Under the pieces are notes generated by a model. That model did not search any database, was not told the DNA's origin, and worked only from the letters and a program-made list of their open reading frames with translations. From positions 8,735,441-8,799,440 of the forward strand of contig CM072156.1 of NCBI GenBank assembly GCA_036850595.1: a stretch of 64,000 nucleotides of DNA. The letters are read 5' to 3'. A program made the translations under genes and the position numbers. This document shows, one piece after another, positions 52,301-64,000 of this stretch (its first letter is position 1; the number at the start of each line of letters is the position of its first letter). The DNA is from Rhyacichthys aspro. Taxonomy: Eukaryota; Chordata; Actinopteri; Gobiiformes; Rhyacichthyidae.

Positions 52301-55300
52301 GAGAGCATGTTGCGTGTCTCATTGACGCTTTTATTTCTCTCATTTGGCTACAGATATCATACAACATGACTTTGTCTCGCCCACTTGAGTTTGCACAAAT
52401 GATATTTATGTTGTTCCATGTTCTCATGTACAGTCAATGATTTAGTTGGAAGGAAAACCCATTTCCCTACTACACCGTAACTAAAAGCATTTGAAGAAAA
52501 TAGAAAATGGATTGAATTAATGTGCAGAGCACAAAGCGTGGCAGAATGGATATTGAATCATTCCTGTGGTGCCCCACAAGCAAAGAGGGAAAAAAATGTG
52601 AGCAGTCAAGTAGTAAGTACAGTGGCCCTCACAACTATTTCAACAGCTCACATGTGTAGCTCCTGTGTATTCTCATCCTTAGACATTATAGAGCAACTAT
52701 CGTCAATGGACCATCATACTCTCTACTGACCCATCATGTTCACCACAGGCTCCAGTGTTAATGATGTGTCACTATCAGACAAAATAAGTCAGACAGACTC
52801 TAACCCTGCAGTTTCTAACCAACATCGAGTTCCAAGGGACATGTGTCTCATTTAATAAAAAGCCACTTAAGTCGATCAGACAAGTTTTACTGGAGGCTGG
52901 CGAGCCTGCCTATTTTTTACAGATGCTGAAAATGAGGCAATCCAAAACCAGATACCAAAATTAAAATGTACATGCCGTATTTCTTTTTCAAATAAACATG
53001 CAGATAAAGTTGAGAAACACAAAAGGTCTGTTTCATAACCACAGTATGAGAGGTCAACAAAGCAGAGTTTAGGGTCTTATGTAAGAAAAAACATAAGATG
53101 AACAAGGCAGAGCTGAGATATAGAGCTGACATGATGCTCAGCTCATGCATTTGATGTACATACGAAAATCATAATGCTGATATATTGTTTTGTCACTAAT
53201 AGTAAAATGTGTATAAGTACTAAAGAGTTTATGAATGTAATAAATGCTTTTGGTTACATTTCCCATCGCAAAGGGTCAACTATATAGCACTATATAGGCC
53301 TAGTACCCTTTTTTTTTTTTAGATATAATGGGCCAGGGATCAAATGTGTGTTTAGGTATGGTATGTGAATGATAAAGTTTCATAAACCCAGCTCTATCGC
53401 TGTAAGCTTTATGGACCCTTCTGGTGTCTCAGAGGCTAAGAGTCCCTCAAGAAAATAACATCCTTTAATTCCTCTAAACAAATAGATGGCGGTATGGCCA
53501 AAGATCCTCTGTGGTGGCAGAAGACCAACTACACACAGCTGCCTGGCAGGCTGTGTCCAATGGGCATCCAAGACATGCTCCTGGGGAAGGAGATCAGAGA
53601 AAAGACGCAGAAAGAAACAGACAGAGAGAATTGGTGTAAGAACACTGTGAACGCTGCACTGCGAGAGGGGGGGGTGGACAGAAAAAAAGCAGAAGTAGCA
53701 AAGCAGTACTGAGAATAGCGGCAAAGCTGAAGGACACAAGGAAAATGATGCAAGGCGTGTTTATGAGAGACAGCCAGAGAGATGCAGCAGAAATATGCCT
53801 TTACTGGCTTCTAAAAATTGAAATTCATCCTGGGTCAAATATAAAATCCATCACATTCCTATTCCCAATGGCTGCAAACAGAGACGGGATTTAGATAAAT
53901 AAACCTACTTTTCATCATATAAAAGTCCAAATGCATTTCCCCTCCTAATACCTCCCATAATCATGGCCTCATTTTTCCTCAGTGCATATTTGACTTCACT
54001 GGCCACATTTCAATCCATTTACCGTCTCAGCTCTTACCTAATCCTCTGAGGGGGAAAACTGACTCAACTATCGACAGTAATAGACTCGAACAGTGCACCA
54101 GTGATGAATATTTATTTTAACTTTGGAGTTATTACGAACAGACCAGAAACTGATTCACATTAAATAAAACGCAGACTGTGTTATGATAATCTAATATAAT
54201 TGAGTCAAATTGATGCTGAGGAAGTGATGCGCCCATGTTTAAGAATCGCCCTTCACTAATGCACTATATTGGCTGCAACTTGAAATGAATGTTTTGAAAT
54301 TCCAGTGGATTTAATACCCCCACCATTATTATTATTTAAAACTGGATGCATGTTGATGATATTGTGGGGCCAAATGTAAGAACTGTAAGAAAGCGCTGCA
54401 AAACTACAGTAATTTTCAACACTAATCCTTCTTAGAAAGTATTATTTAGTATTTATAGGGCATAGGATATCATTTGAGGCAAGAAGTGTACTACAGCTCA
54501 CAACAGCTCAAAGGGAAGAGTAATCGAGTGACATATCAGATCATTCCGATTTTTTATTGACAACATTCTCCATAATACAGCTGCAAGACATTTTCATCAA
54601 AGAAAAGATATGCAGATGAAAGCTTGGTAGCATTTAGCCCGACCAAAAATGGCACTGTAGGTGGTAAAAGTGCTGATACAAATTGTAATTAGTCTAATTT
54701 ATTTGCTAACTGCATCATGCTGGGATAATGCCTCTCTGCAGGGCGTAGCCAAAAACAGTCGAATGTGATACTCATAATTCTCTGTATGTTGCTGGGTTGT
54801 GCTATGTCATAGACTACAGTTTTAGCTCTGTGTTAACAGATGGGGCCAGTGTCTCTGTGCAGCTCGACGGGTAGGTCACCGAGCTCACCAAAAACAGCTT
54901 TAATTAACCTAGATCTCTGTAGGACCAGCCCTTCCTAATCCTTACACTCCCAGCTGGACGCAACCACCCACTTGTGCTACTGTTATGCAACTCCTGCCCA
55001 TGCCCTGATACACACCTCATTTGCCCTCCACTCAGGAAATCGAAAGAAACAGTACATTGCAAAACATTTCAGCATGCATTTTGGACATTTTAAGTCCGTT
55101 TTGTAATGTGTTTTCTTGTTATTTTTCAATGTCACATCAAAAACACTTTTGCATAATGACATGTTAATGGAAAACTACATTTCCAATCGTCTGTACTCTC
55201 AGAGGTGACTATCAAACTTAGATCTCATTCCCACAAATCTTTGCTTTTTATTTTATTTTTTATTTTTTTTTACTGAATGTCCTGACAGTCGTACAAAGTC

Positions 55301-58300
55301 TGAGATGGATTTCTCTATAACTTTTACATCCATCATTTTCCATGAAAGATTTAGTCCAGAATTCAATCAAGTCTTCAGTAAGATCCTTCTATTTGTATGC
55401 TATGTTTTTCTTTCACATGGTTAAGCCACATAAGTAGAATTTCTATTAAAAATAAAATGAATCCTAGAGTTCAAATCCACCTTATTCCACATTTGTGCCC
55501 CTCTGGAGCAACGTGGAGGTGACTGCATCTGCATACACTTTCACTTCTTACAAACGCATGTTCCAAAACCAGCGTATGGCTTTTGACGGCTGGCGCACTG
55601 AGGCTAAAACGAGGTCACATCATGCACGTAAGAAAAATCTAAGCAGGCATTCTTTCATAATCCAAAACATGTTCACACTAAAAGATTCGGAACATTCATG
55701 ATTTTATGTGATAATCACTCAGCAGATGAGAGACAGAATCCAACAGCAGAGAGAGAATCAAACGTCAAATCTGGTTTCGACAGCATACAGTGGTGACATT
55801 GCAGGTTGCAGGTATTATTATATTACACAGAAACCAATGTGTGCATATTGAAATTACACTGTAGAGAAACCTACTTTTGTTTGGGCAGTAAAAAAAAAAA
55901 AAAAAAAGAACAAAACCTATTAAAACGTGTTTGTACCAAAAAGGCTTAGAGCTTTTGGTGTAATTTTGGGCCCATTGCTGAGGATTATTGACCCACTCAC
56001 CTTGGCACCAAGAACAGCCACAAAGCACACACTGGTTTTATCAAAGTGAGAGTCGTGCCAGCTTAGCAGCAAGGACAATTAACAGCACCCTTTCAAACAG
56101 CTTCAATCCAGCCATTATGAAAGTTAATAAGATTTTAGGCTCCACATAAAAATACTAATAGGTAATAGCTGCAGAATTCAAGGACAATGCTAAAATAATA
56201 TTAAAGAGATATCTCGATAAGAAAATCACATTTCTTTTGAAAAATGGGCCGCCTGATGTATAGTAATGTTGGCTTAATGTGTATTTCATATTGAAATTCT
56301 GACCCGCTCCACAGTATATTTAGTGCAATCCATGATTCAAGGTAAACCTCAGCATTTTATGACCTTGCTACGTCTGTCAAATAAAACATGCATTTGTTAT
56401 GTGTGTTTTAGTGTGAATCTTTGCACTATATGAAGTAGCAAATAGACACATTCAACCCATTAACCCTCAAATGTAGGATCCCATAGACTAGGACAGCTTC
56501 ACTGAAAGGAGCAGCTCAACACTGCACCCTTTTATGGGGTAAAAAGTTTCCATAGGGCTCAGTTAAATACACAAAACCTTTTTTTCATTCTGCTGCTGTG
56601 TTTCTGCTGGGTTTTCCAATTGCATTAAAGTGGCACTAGGTTTCCACCATGAAAAGGAGATGAGAAGTTATGCTATTAAAATGGCTAGATATGTTGAACT
56701 AGATAAGTGTTGCTGTCTGATGGTGATAGGTTCAATCAGCTTTTTTAAATTGAGAAAATGAAGGACAATGACTATAAACACACTTGTTGTTCTCTCAATC
56801 CACACTTTCAAAGCCTCGTTTGCCATATAATGTGCTACGTTTTCAAACCAATATATCAAATTGAGCACATTCAGTCTCTGTTCTCATATGGCCTCATGGG
56901 AAAATGAGATGCCATTCTTGGTCTAAGTGATGGTTCAGGCTCAAGCGAAACAAGGTCAGAGGCAGCAGGACACAGCACCGTTTCTGTGGGCTGGTATCAG
57001 TGAGGCCGGGGCAGGTGATTGGAATCAGCTAAGCGGCTCTGACATCAGACTGTGCACAGTGGATGATCTTATTATCAATGCATGGTTACAAATCCCCTGC
57101 AGTTGAATTTTTAACACATCAGTTTCTTCAATTACACACGTACGGCACACAGAGTACACAAGACCTTTTGCCTTTAAGCACTGTTACCATCTCCCTAACA
57201 CAAGCCAGCTGCTACTAAACATTCAGGATTTCAACGTTCTCCCAGCGATACATTACACTGGGGTGGTTTTGGTTTTGCAGCCACATTAAATGGTGATTTT
57301 CACTACTTGGCTCGGGTTCAGTGCTCATCCACAGCCACAGAGGACCATGTTAAAGCTTTGAGGAACCCTTTAAGTGATACAGCAGCTCAATGCACTCAGA
57401 ATGTCTCACCGCGTTTAAACACAACAGGGGAAGTGATTTTCAAAACCCCTGCGAGTGTTCAACACGAACAACCACTGTGAGCACTTCATGGGCTTAGCAA
57501 AACAGCAAACAAACTAGAGCACCGCCCGGGTCGCTCCTTCAAGGAAGCCATTTTGGGGGAGCCTTGATCTATGGTCATTGCTGGGAAGGGATCCAAAATT
57601 AATTGAACTACTTTAACAACCTCATAGCTACTTGATCATTTCTAGAAATCTCTCAAATCTGTAATCTCAGTGAAGCATGTATCTAAAAGCAAAGCAGGAG
57701 CTTGAAATGTATTACTCTGTCACTTTAGAACATGCTGTCACATTTCCTTTATTAGACTGAGCTATAGTTACGGTGGTAGTCTTTTAATCTGGGGTTGCTT
57801 CTTTAATCTGCCTCACATATGGTCTCGTGGATAAATCAGACAAGCTGCACTCTTGCCTCTCTGGAATTATCAACATGTCTTCGTCTCTGCAGTAACACTA
57901 CAGCTGCAATAAGCCACTTCTTACACTCTTTCAGTCTTGCTATCACTGTCTTCACGCTATGATGATTTCTGTCTCCCACTGTTTTACCACAAAGAACTGT
58001 ACATGAACCTTTTTCCTCATTTAATATAACCATGCTGGGCTTGTGTGTCTCATAATGCTGCATGAGAAAAGTTGTAAATGGATATGACATGTGTTCTTTT
58101 ACACTGCCAGAATAGTTCATTCTAGTTAACACTTCGACTTCACAAGCTCAGCTGTAACTTCATACAGGTGTCAGCAGAACTCAACTCCCTCCTGAAGTGT
58201 TTGTCATATAAGCATCTGGATTTCTTACAGCAAATGGGACAAAATTATATCCAAGCTCATCTGTGTATTGATGGCAAACTGCTTTTATCACAGGGGGCTG

Positions 58301-59089
58301 TAGTCCATCCCAGCCCCAGAGGACACCCATTACCCTGTTTATTGCATGGTAACAGGCAGATTACTTTAAAAAAGGTTGGGTTTAAGTGCATGGTTCATGT
58401 CATGCAAATGTCAGACGCAAAACATACTAAATGATGCTGGCATTATCTGGAAAGCAGACCATGTTTAAAAAAACGGGCCATCTGATAAATCCCAGCAAAG
58501 ATAAATGGGATTAAACAAAGCAGCAGCTTCCCAGTTGGTGCTGGCCTTCACTGCAGCTACACAGGGGCACTTTCACCTTGTGTCCACACAGTGTACCAAA
58601 AGCACAGTATGGGAACCATCCAAACTGACAAGAAAGAGCAGAGGACAACCCAGATGAAATGCTCTGCTTCTATAAGGCATTAACCGGACTGACTGGCACC
58701 ACCAAACTACTTTAAAGTTGTTCCAAGCTTTATTTGTTGCAAATGCAAGCAGCTGTGACAAATAAAGGCCCCAGCAACTCAGATATTATGCTACATGTTA
58801 ATAAGACAAGTATGGGTGACACTAGAAGAAAATGGAGATGCTGTTTTAACTGAGACAGTTAAAATTAAATAGTATTTTGCTCAGGTTTCAAAACAAAATT
58901 GCTTTGGGGGGTATCAGGATCTTACTTTTTGTAGAATATTCCTCCCATGGCTGATTTTTAGAGGTAGAGATGGTCCCAGCAGACTAGTTATAATACCCCG
59001 ACCCTTGTGTCAGAAATATTGCATAACAGTTATTCATTTCAGGAGCACTTACATCGAATTATCATTAAAAAAAATCCTGGAGAAAGCGA
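49325..59089. other. Non-coding, gene desert
   Basis: No gene recognised. Poly-A/T tracts occur at 50630-50655, 50780-50804, 53310-53322, 55248-55272 and 55890-55907. The 105-residue minus-strand frame at 51040-51357 is the most protein-like by composition, but I do not recognise it and it has no clear splice context. Confidence 0.5.
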
Positions 59090-59470
59090 CCCTAATTAAG
59101 TGCACCTAAATTGAATCTCAGAGGTGTTGTTTTATCTCGTAGCATGTAATTCTCTGCACGGCTGACTCCATTTGCCATGTGCAAGTCAGAATCATTAATT
59201 CAAATATTTCCCCCAAAAGAGGTCTTCATTTCCCAAGACACTGCAGGGAAAACACATCAATCACCTAATCCCGTCCAGCTCCTCTGGTTTGACTTGCCGT
59301 ATTGTTGGTGTGAACATTCATTTAAAAGCTCCCCTCTGAGATCATTATAGTGGGGTCTCCACTAGTGTCCTCAGCCATTTATAAAGTGGGAGATGGCATT
59401 TATTTAGACGCCCAAATGCCACCTTAATTATCCAAAAATGCTTCTAATAAAATTGGTGTAAACACAGTAA
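59090..59470. promoter_or_regulatory. Candidate conserved non-coding element
   Basis: High-complexity stretch with CTAATTAAGTG, AATCATTAATTCAAATATTT, ACATCAATCACCTAATC, GCCATTTATAAAG and CCTTAATTATCC. It is free of simple repeats and coding frames. The pattern resembles vertebrate developmental enhancers; conservation is untested. Confidence 0.27.
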
Positions 59471-62400
59471 CAGTTGCGTTAGTTATTGCTTTAATACAGA
59501 CTGTTCATGGCAGACAAAAAGAAAGAGAGAATCAAATCCAAATTGTTGCTGTATCCCAATGTAGGTCGTGTTTTAAATGTTAGAAAAGATGGTTGTTTTA
59601 TTAAATCGTTCTCTTTCATTCTGATCAGCACACAGTGATGTTGTTTTGACACACAGCTGATTTTATTAGGATTAAGCAGCAGGAGGAGGGATTGTGGTTA
59701 AAAGGTAGCATGGGCATCCGCTGTGCTGGCACATATTTGGACATGATACATGCAGGAAGTGCACCGAGAGGGCACCATGAAATTTAGAGAAACACAGGGA
59801 TTAAGCTCCATTGGTTGTAATTAGATTAGATTTTGACTGCGGTGGATTTGTGCACTGCTGGCTCTAACAATCCACAGCTCCATTTCCTAACATTTATTTG
59901 TATCAAGGAGACATGGGTTCTAGTTAAAGGCCTTTAGAAATAGGCACTCATCTCATATTACGCCTCTCCAAAACAGAATACATAACCACCTCATGATACA
60001 CAAAATGCCATACAATCATCGGTGTTTCAATTCTTTCTTTGGGGAATCACATATCCCATTAACTTTAGTGTAATAACAACATATGGTAATATCAACGGCC
60101 ATTTAATGCAACAGCTTGGTCTGTAGATCCTCTAATCATTTTAAAGCAAAACACATTGCTAAATCTAATCAGGAGTCAGTAGTCCACAAACTCCAGTCAA
60201 ATGTCCACACTGACTTCTTCACTCCAAACCAAGTCTGTAGACAAACCAAGTCTCAAATAGACACTCTGTCCAACTAAGCACATCATATAGAGCTTTCATA
60301 CATGATGTAAAATTGGAGTGTAGGCCTGATCTCACAATCAAATAATAAGGCCAAATCACCATCTTGGTTGGCACTGCCATAGACAATGTTGTACCCCCAG
60401 ACTCAAAGAAAACAATGCAGTTTCAAGAATCCTGCATAAACCCCAGCACTAAACACAGCATTAAGTCATGTTTTTGGTGTTTATTTCACTAAATGGGTCA
60501 AAGTGTTGGCGTTTTCGTTGTAAACTATTGTAAAGAACAATTATTAGCTCACTGTACAACAGCCCTTGCTTTAAGTTTGTGTCCTCCTATCACATGACTG
60601 AGAACATTGCATTACAAATGGGTCTATGGCAGCAGTGAATCAGCAGTGATTGGGCTGTGTCAATATCAGAAGAGGATGAGATGGGCCAGTGAGAATGTGT
60701 TATTTTTAATTAATTTCCTTAATCTTTTACAGCGGCAGAATATATGAACCATGAAAAGGTTATCTGCTAAAGCTGTATTGTTGACTTTGACTTGTATTAT
60801 CTGGTGACTAGTTCTGCTTCAGTGCTTCCCACACAGAACCTGTGCATACCTGAGTTCAAAGAGTGTTCTTCACTCAACTGGAATCAGACTTAAATATTTA
60901 TCACATTTGAAGCACAAAGGATCAATGACCTCTATGACGTCTGATGAAAAGCTGTTGATAGATGGTGTCTGGAACTGTTTCCTCTCAAATGAAGGCATGG
61001 ATGAAACCTGACTTGTTCTAATTAAACGCAGAGTGCCAGGCCAATACAATGGTTTTGTTTACCAACAACATTAACATTCTGCCGCTCTATTTCACTCCAA
61101 TTCATCTGTCATTTGTCTATGCTGAGCCCTTGGACAAAAATCTGAAGGAGGTAATTGAGTTCGGTTCCAGGGAGCTCTGATTTTGGCAGTAATAAGTCAT
61201 TAGACCTAGTTTGCACCCAAACTGACATGCCTTCACTCCTTTACAGAAGGCATGTCTCTCTGTATGCAGATGCTATATTCCCTTTTTGACAGCAAGATGC
61301 CAAATTTCTTACAGATGTTGAATGATGACTCAATTCTGCACCATGAACCTATCACTAGCCCGACACATTAGTCTGCTCATTCTCATATGTCACTGATTTT
61401 AGGTGCGAGGCAGCTAATGCATGCAATGTTATGAAGGTTTGCTGGCAAAGGTAATTTCCAAATAAAACATTGAGAATTAGAATAACCTCTGCAGTCAAAA
61501 CAGATAACTGTTGCATTCTAGCATTGGGACCAGCCAACAGTCATGTCATAAGTGATTGGAATTGAATGTTACATTATATATTCCTTCTCATTTCATAATG
61601 TTGTTAAGTAATTACATGTGCAATTTAAAGTGAATTACTGGTAATTTTTGTAACTACTGACACACACATTATGACTTTTAAAACAATACCCTTTTAAAAT
61701 CATCCCAGTTGAAACTAAAAGATCCCAGATTTAGTAGTTTTGGTTGTGTAGTGTATGATCAGTGATGAGAAACCACACACAACCCAATTCCCTTACAGTC
61801 CACTCTCAGTGGTGGGAAATCTGTGGGAATCAGTGGGAAACAAAATCTCTAACAATCAAACATGACTTTAGAGCTCAAGAAGGAAGAAAGACGTGACTTT
61901 AGAGTAAACAAACATTGTGGACCACAGTTTTTACAGTTTTTTAATGGGGGAAAAATGCACTTGTGGACACTTTGTCCTTTGCTTCAATTGTTTGCACTGT
62001 AACAGCAGCTTGTGTATTGTTGTGCAGCGCTAACAAGCACTAGCGGCAGCTTTCTTTTTAAGTAATAATATCCTAAATCTTTGTGTCTCAGAGCCCAGGG
62101 AATGAATAACGAACAATGTTTTAAATGTATGACTTTTAATTGCTGTAGCTCCAATCATATTTGATCAGTGGTAGCACACTGCACAAGAATCTTAAGATAA
62201 ATGGTGGAACTCTCATGATAATTGTTAGCCTCAGTCCAGTCTTTTTTCTATTCTATAGATTCTATAGACATTAGTCTGGTCCCTCTCTATTTGAGTTTGG
62301 ACACAGATTAAACTATGTAAGAATGAAAGTGGATAGACATACAATCAGAATTCACAGGAAAGTGCAGACGACCAATCAGAAAAAACAGAGCATCACATAG

Positions 62401-64000
62401 TGCCTGCCCCATTTTAAGTAAACAGTTATGATTGTTCAGCCATATTGAGCTCGGTGGAAGCTGTTGCCAAAGGGAGGGTTTGCTGACCCACTTCACTTCA
62501 CCCAAAAAGTGGATTGGTCTGGCTGGCCAGGCAAGATAATTGCAGCTGTGCAGGGACTGTTGGATGTAAAGTAAAAATGCTGATGTTGCTGGGTTTGCCA
62601 AGATAAAAGATCCCACAGTAACCTGTCTTTCTGAGAAACAAAGCCCACTGATTCTATTGTGCTTTTGACATAACAATAGCTCCCATGCACTAAAAGGATG
62701 GATGCTGAAGGTAGGCAATAATATTACTAAAGAACTTTCAATAAGCACATCCACCAGGTCCTGTTTACCAGCCTGTAAAAGAATCAGTGCATCACCACAC
62801 CATCAGCTATTGAGGCTGAAGACAATACTAAACACAAAGCATCACAGTCCATACTTCTATTGGCAATAAAAACTCAACATGGAGGATAATCCTTTGAGCA
62901 AATTAGGCCCAAGAAAGAGTGCTAATGTGTTCAAATGGGAGAGAAAGGGAGGAAAGGGAATCTTTATGGGTGTAACAAGATACAAACAGGCTGATAATCC
63001 GCTTTTAACAAGATGAGTGATCATGGCCCTTTGTCAGTACGTTAAAACTGCACTATAAATGGTGCTTATTTGGACACGTGTGAGCTCCAGTGTCCCTCTG
63101 TAACACCAGACTGGCTCCTACTTTATCAGGTTTGTATAAGTCAGCCCAAAACCTTTCATCTTTAACTAATTTTGTAGCACACATGTATAAAATCTTGCTG
63201 TATACAGTTGAACAAAGTTGTATATTTTGTGGTACAAAATGGTGTTCTGAAATGTTCTAAAAAAAAAAATGTTGAGGTAGACATGAAAAGCTCCTTTTAC
63301 AACAAAGTGGAATCGCACTGTTGCCAACTGATGGTGCCAAAAACTACACACTGCACCTTCAAATGTGACAAACAAAAACATAAACAAACATAAAGGGATC
63401 ACATCTTTTATTGGACAATAATGTATAGCAACAGCATTTATAAGTCTTCAGAATGAACCTGATCATTGTTTAGTGTGTGCCCACTATTATCTGCAGATAT
63501 AGCACTGGAGGGGGGAAGTGTTTCGGAGAAGGCTGAGAGAACTGAGGTAGGGGCAATAGTTGCAGTCAGGAAAAACAAAGAGGACAACAGGGAGGAGGAA
63601 ACATGAGAGATGGAAATTCAAAGAGAGAAGGAGGTTGTATTCATCGACGGCCACGCTGTCAGGTAAATGCCATCTGGGTGTTTTACAGATGGGACTGTAG
63701 CTGCTGGCATTTTGAACGCACCTCCTACACTTTATCCGGCTCTCCTTTATTTATTCCCTTCATCTTGTCTCCAAACACACTGGTTCCACGACCCACAAAT
63801 TTACATCATCCAAATCCGGTGTATGACAGTGTACGCTCACAAATGCCAGCAGGAAATATTCATGCCGGAAATCTGAGTGCGAAATAAAAGGCTAGGTTTG
63901 AAATGGCACTGAAAGGTGTTCACGAAATTATCTGTTAAAAACCAAGACATTTAAACCTGGAGGATAAACCTGGAGGATATTGTGGTTGACAGAAGCTGTC
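59471..64000. other. Non-coding, gene desert to the window edge
   Basis: No gene recognised. The 148-residue minus-strand frame at 62308-62754 has no recognisable domain. A second motif-rich stretch lies at about 59680-59925 (GGTTGTAATTAGATTAGATT). The window ends with a small tandem duplication (63953-63978). Confidence 0.5.
63953..63978 (+). repeat. Tandem duplication of 13 bp
   Basis: AAACCTGGAGGAT occurs twice back to back with no mismatch. Confidence 0.95.

Noticed and set aside
62308..62754. 148-residue minus-strand frame
   Set aside because: No recognisable domain, signal peptide or splice context. A frame of this length is expected by chance in a 64-kb window.

Overview
The window is vertebrate nuclear DNA, and most likely from a teleost fish. 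It holds multi-exon genes with GT-AG introns, many of them only 80-800 bases long, a tRNA-derived SINE, small DNA transposons and long AT-rich non-coding stretches. There are no bacterial operons, CRISPR arrays or phage genes.

Left part (1-9.3 kb): the 5' part of scarf2 (scavenger receptor class F member 2) on the minus strand. Nine coding exons, at 9277 down to 4270, can be placed to the base. They encode a signal peptide, a cysteine-rich EGF-like ectodomain, one transmembrane helix and the start of the basic cytoplasmic tail (485 complete residues). The last coding exon or exons, with the long cytoplasmic tail, are not in the window, so the gene runs off the left edge.

Middle (9.3-19.35 kb): after about 2.0 kb of intergenic sequence, a complete 14-exon prodh (mitochondrial proline dehydrogenase) lies on the plus strand from 11304 to 19073. 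All exon phases close to give one 648-residue protein. The two genes are head to head. In human both families have members in the 22q11.2 region. Scarf2 is a cell-surface receptor-like protein and prodh is a mitochondrial FAD enzyme, so they do not act in one pathway. What they share is position and perhaps regulatory DNA.

Right part (19.35-64 kb): about 45 kb with no gene I can support. It contains a tRNA-derived SINE, a hAT-type miniature transposon with target-site duplications, another short inverted-repeat element, microsatellites including a 50-unit AT tract, and a roughly 510-base block of almost pure C, G and T homopolymers that is probably an assembly or base-calling artefact. It also has three short perfect inverted repeats and several homeodomain-motif-rich stretches that could be conserved enhancers. 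The desert may be regulatory DNA or a giant intron of a neighbour such as rtn4r; that is inference from human gene order, not from sequence.

I found no convincing new gene system. The most useful leads are the shared intergenic region, the prodh microexon, the paired hairpins and the possible enhancers in the desert.
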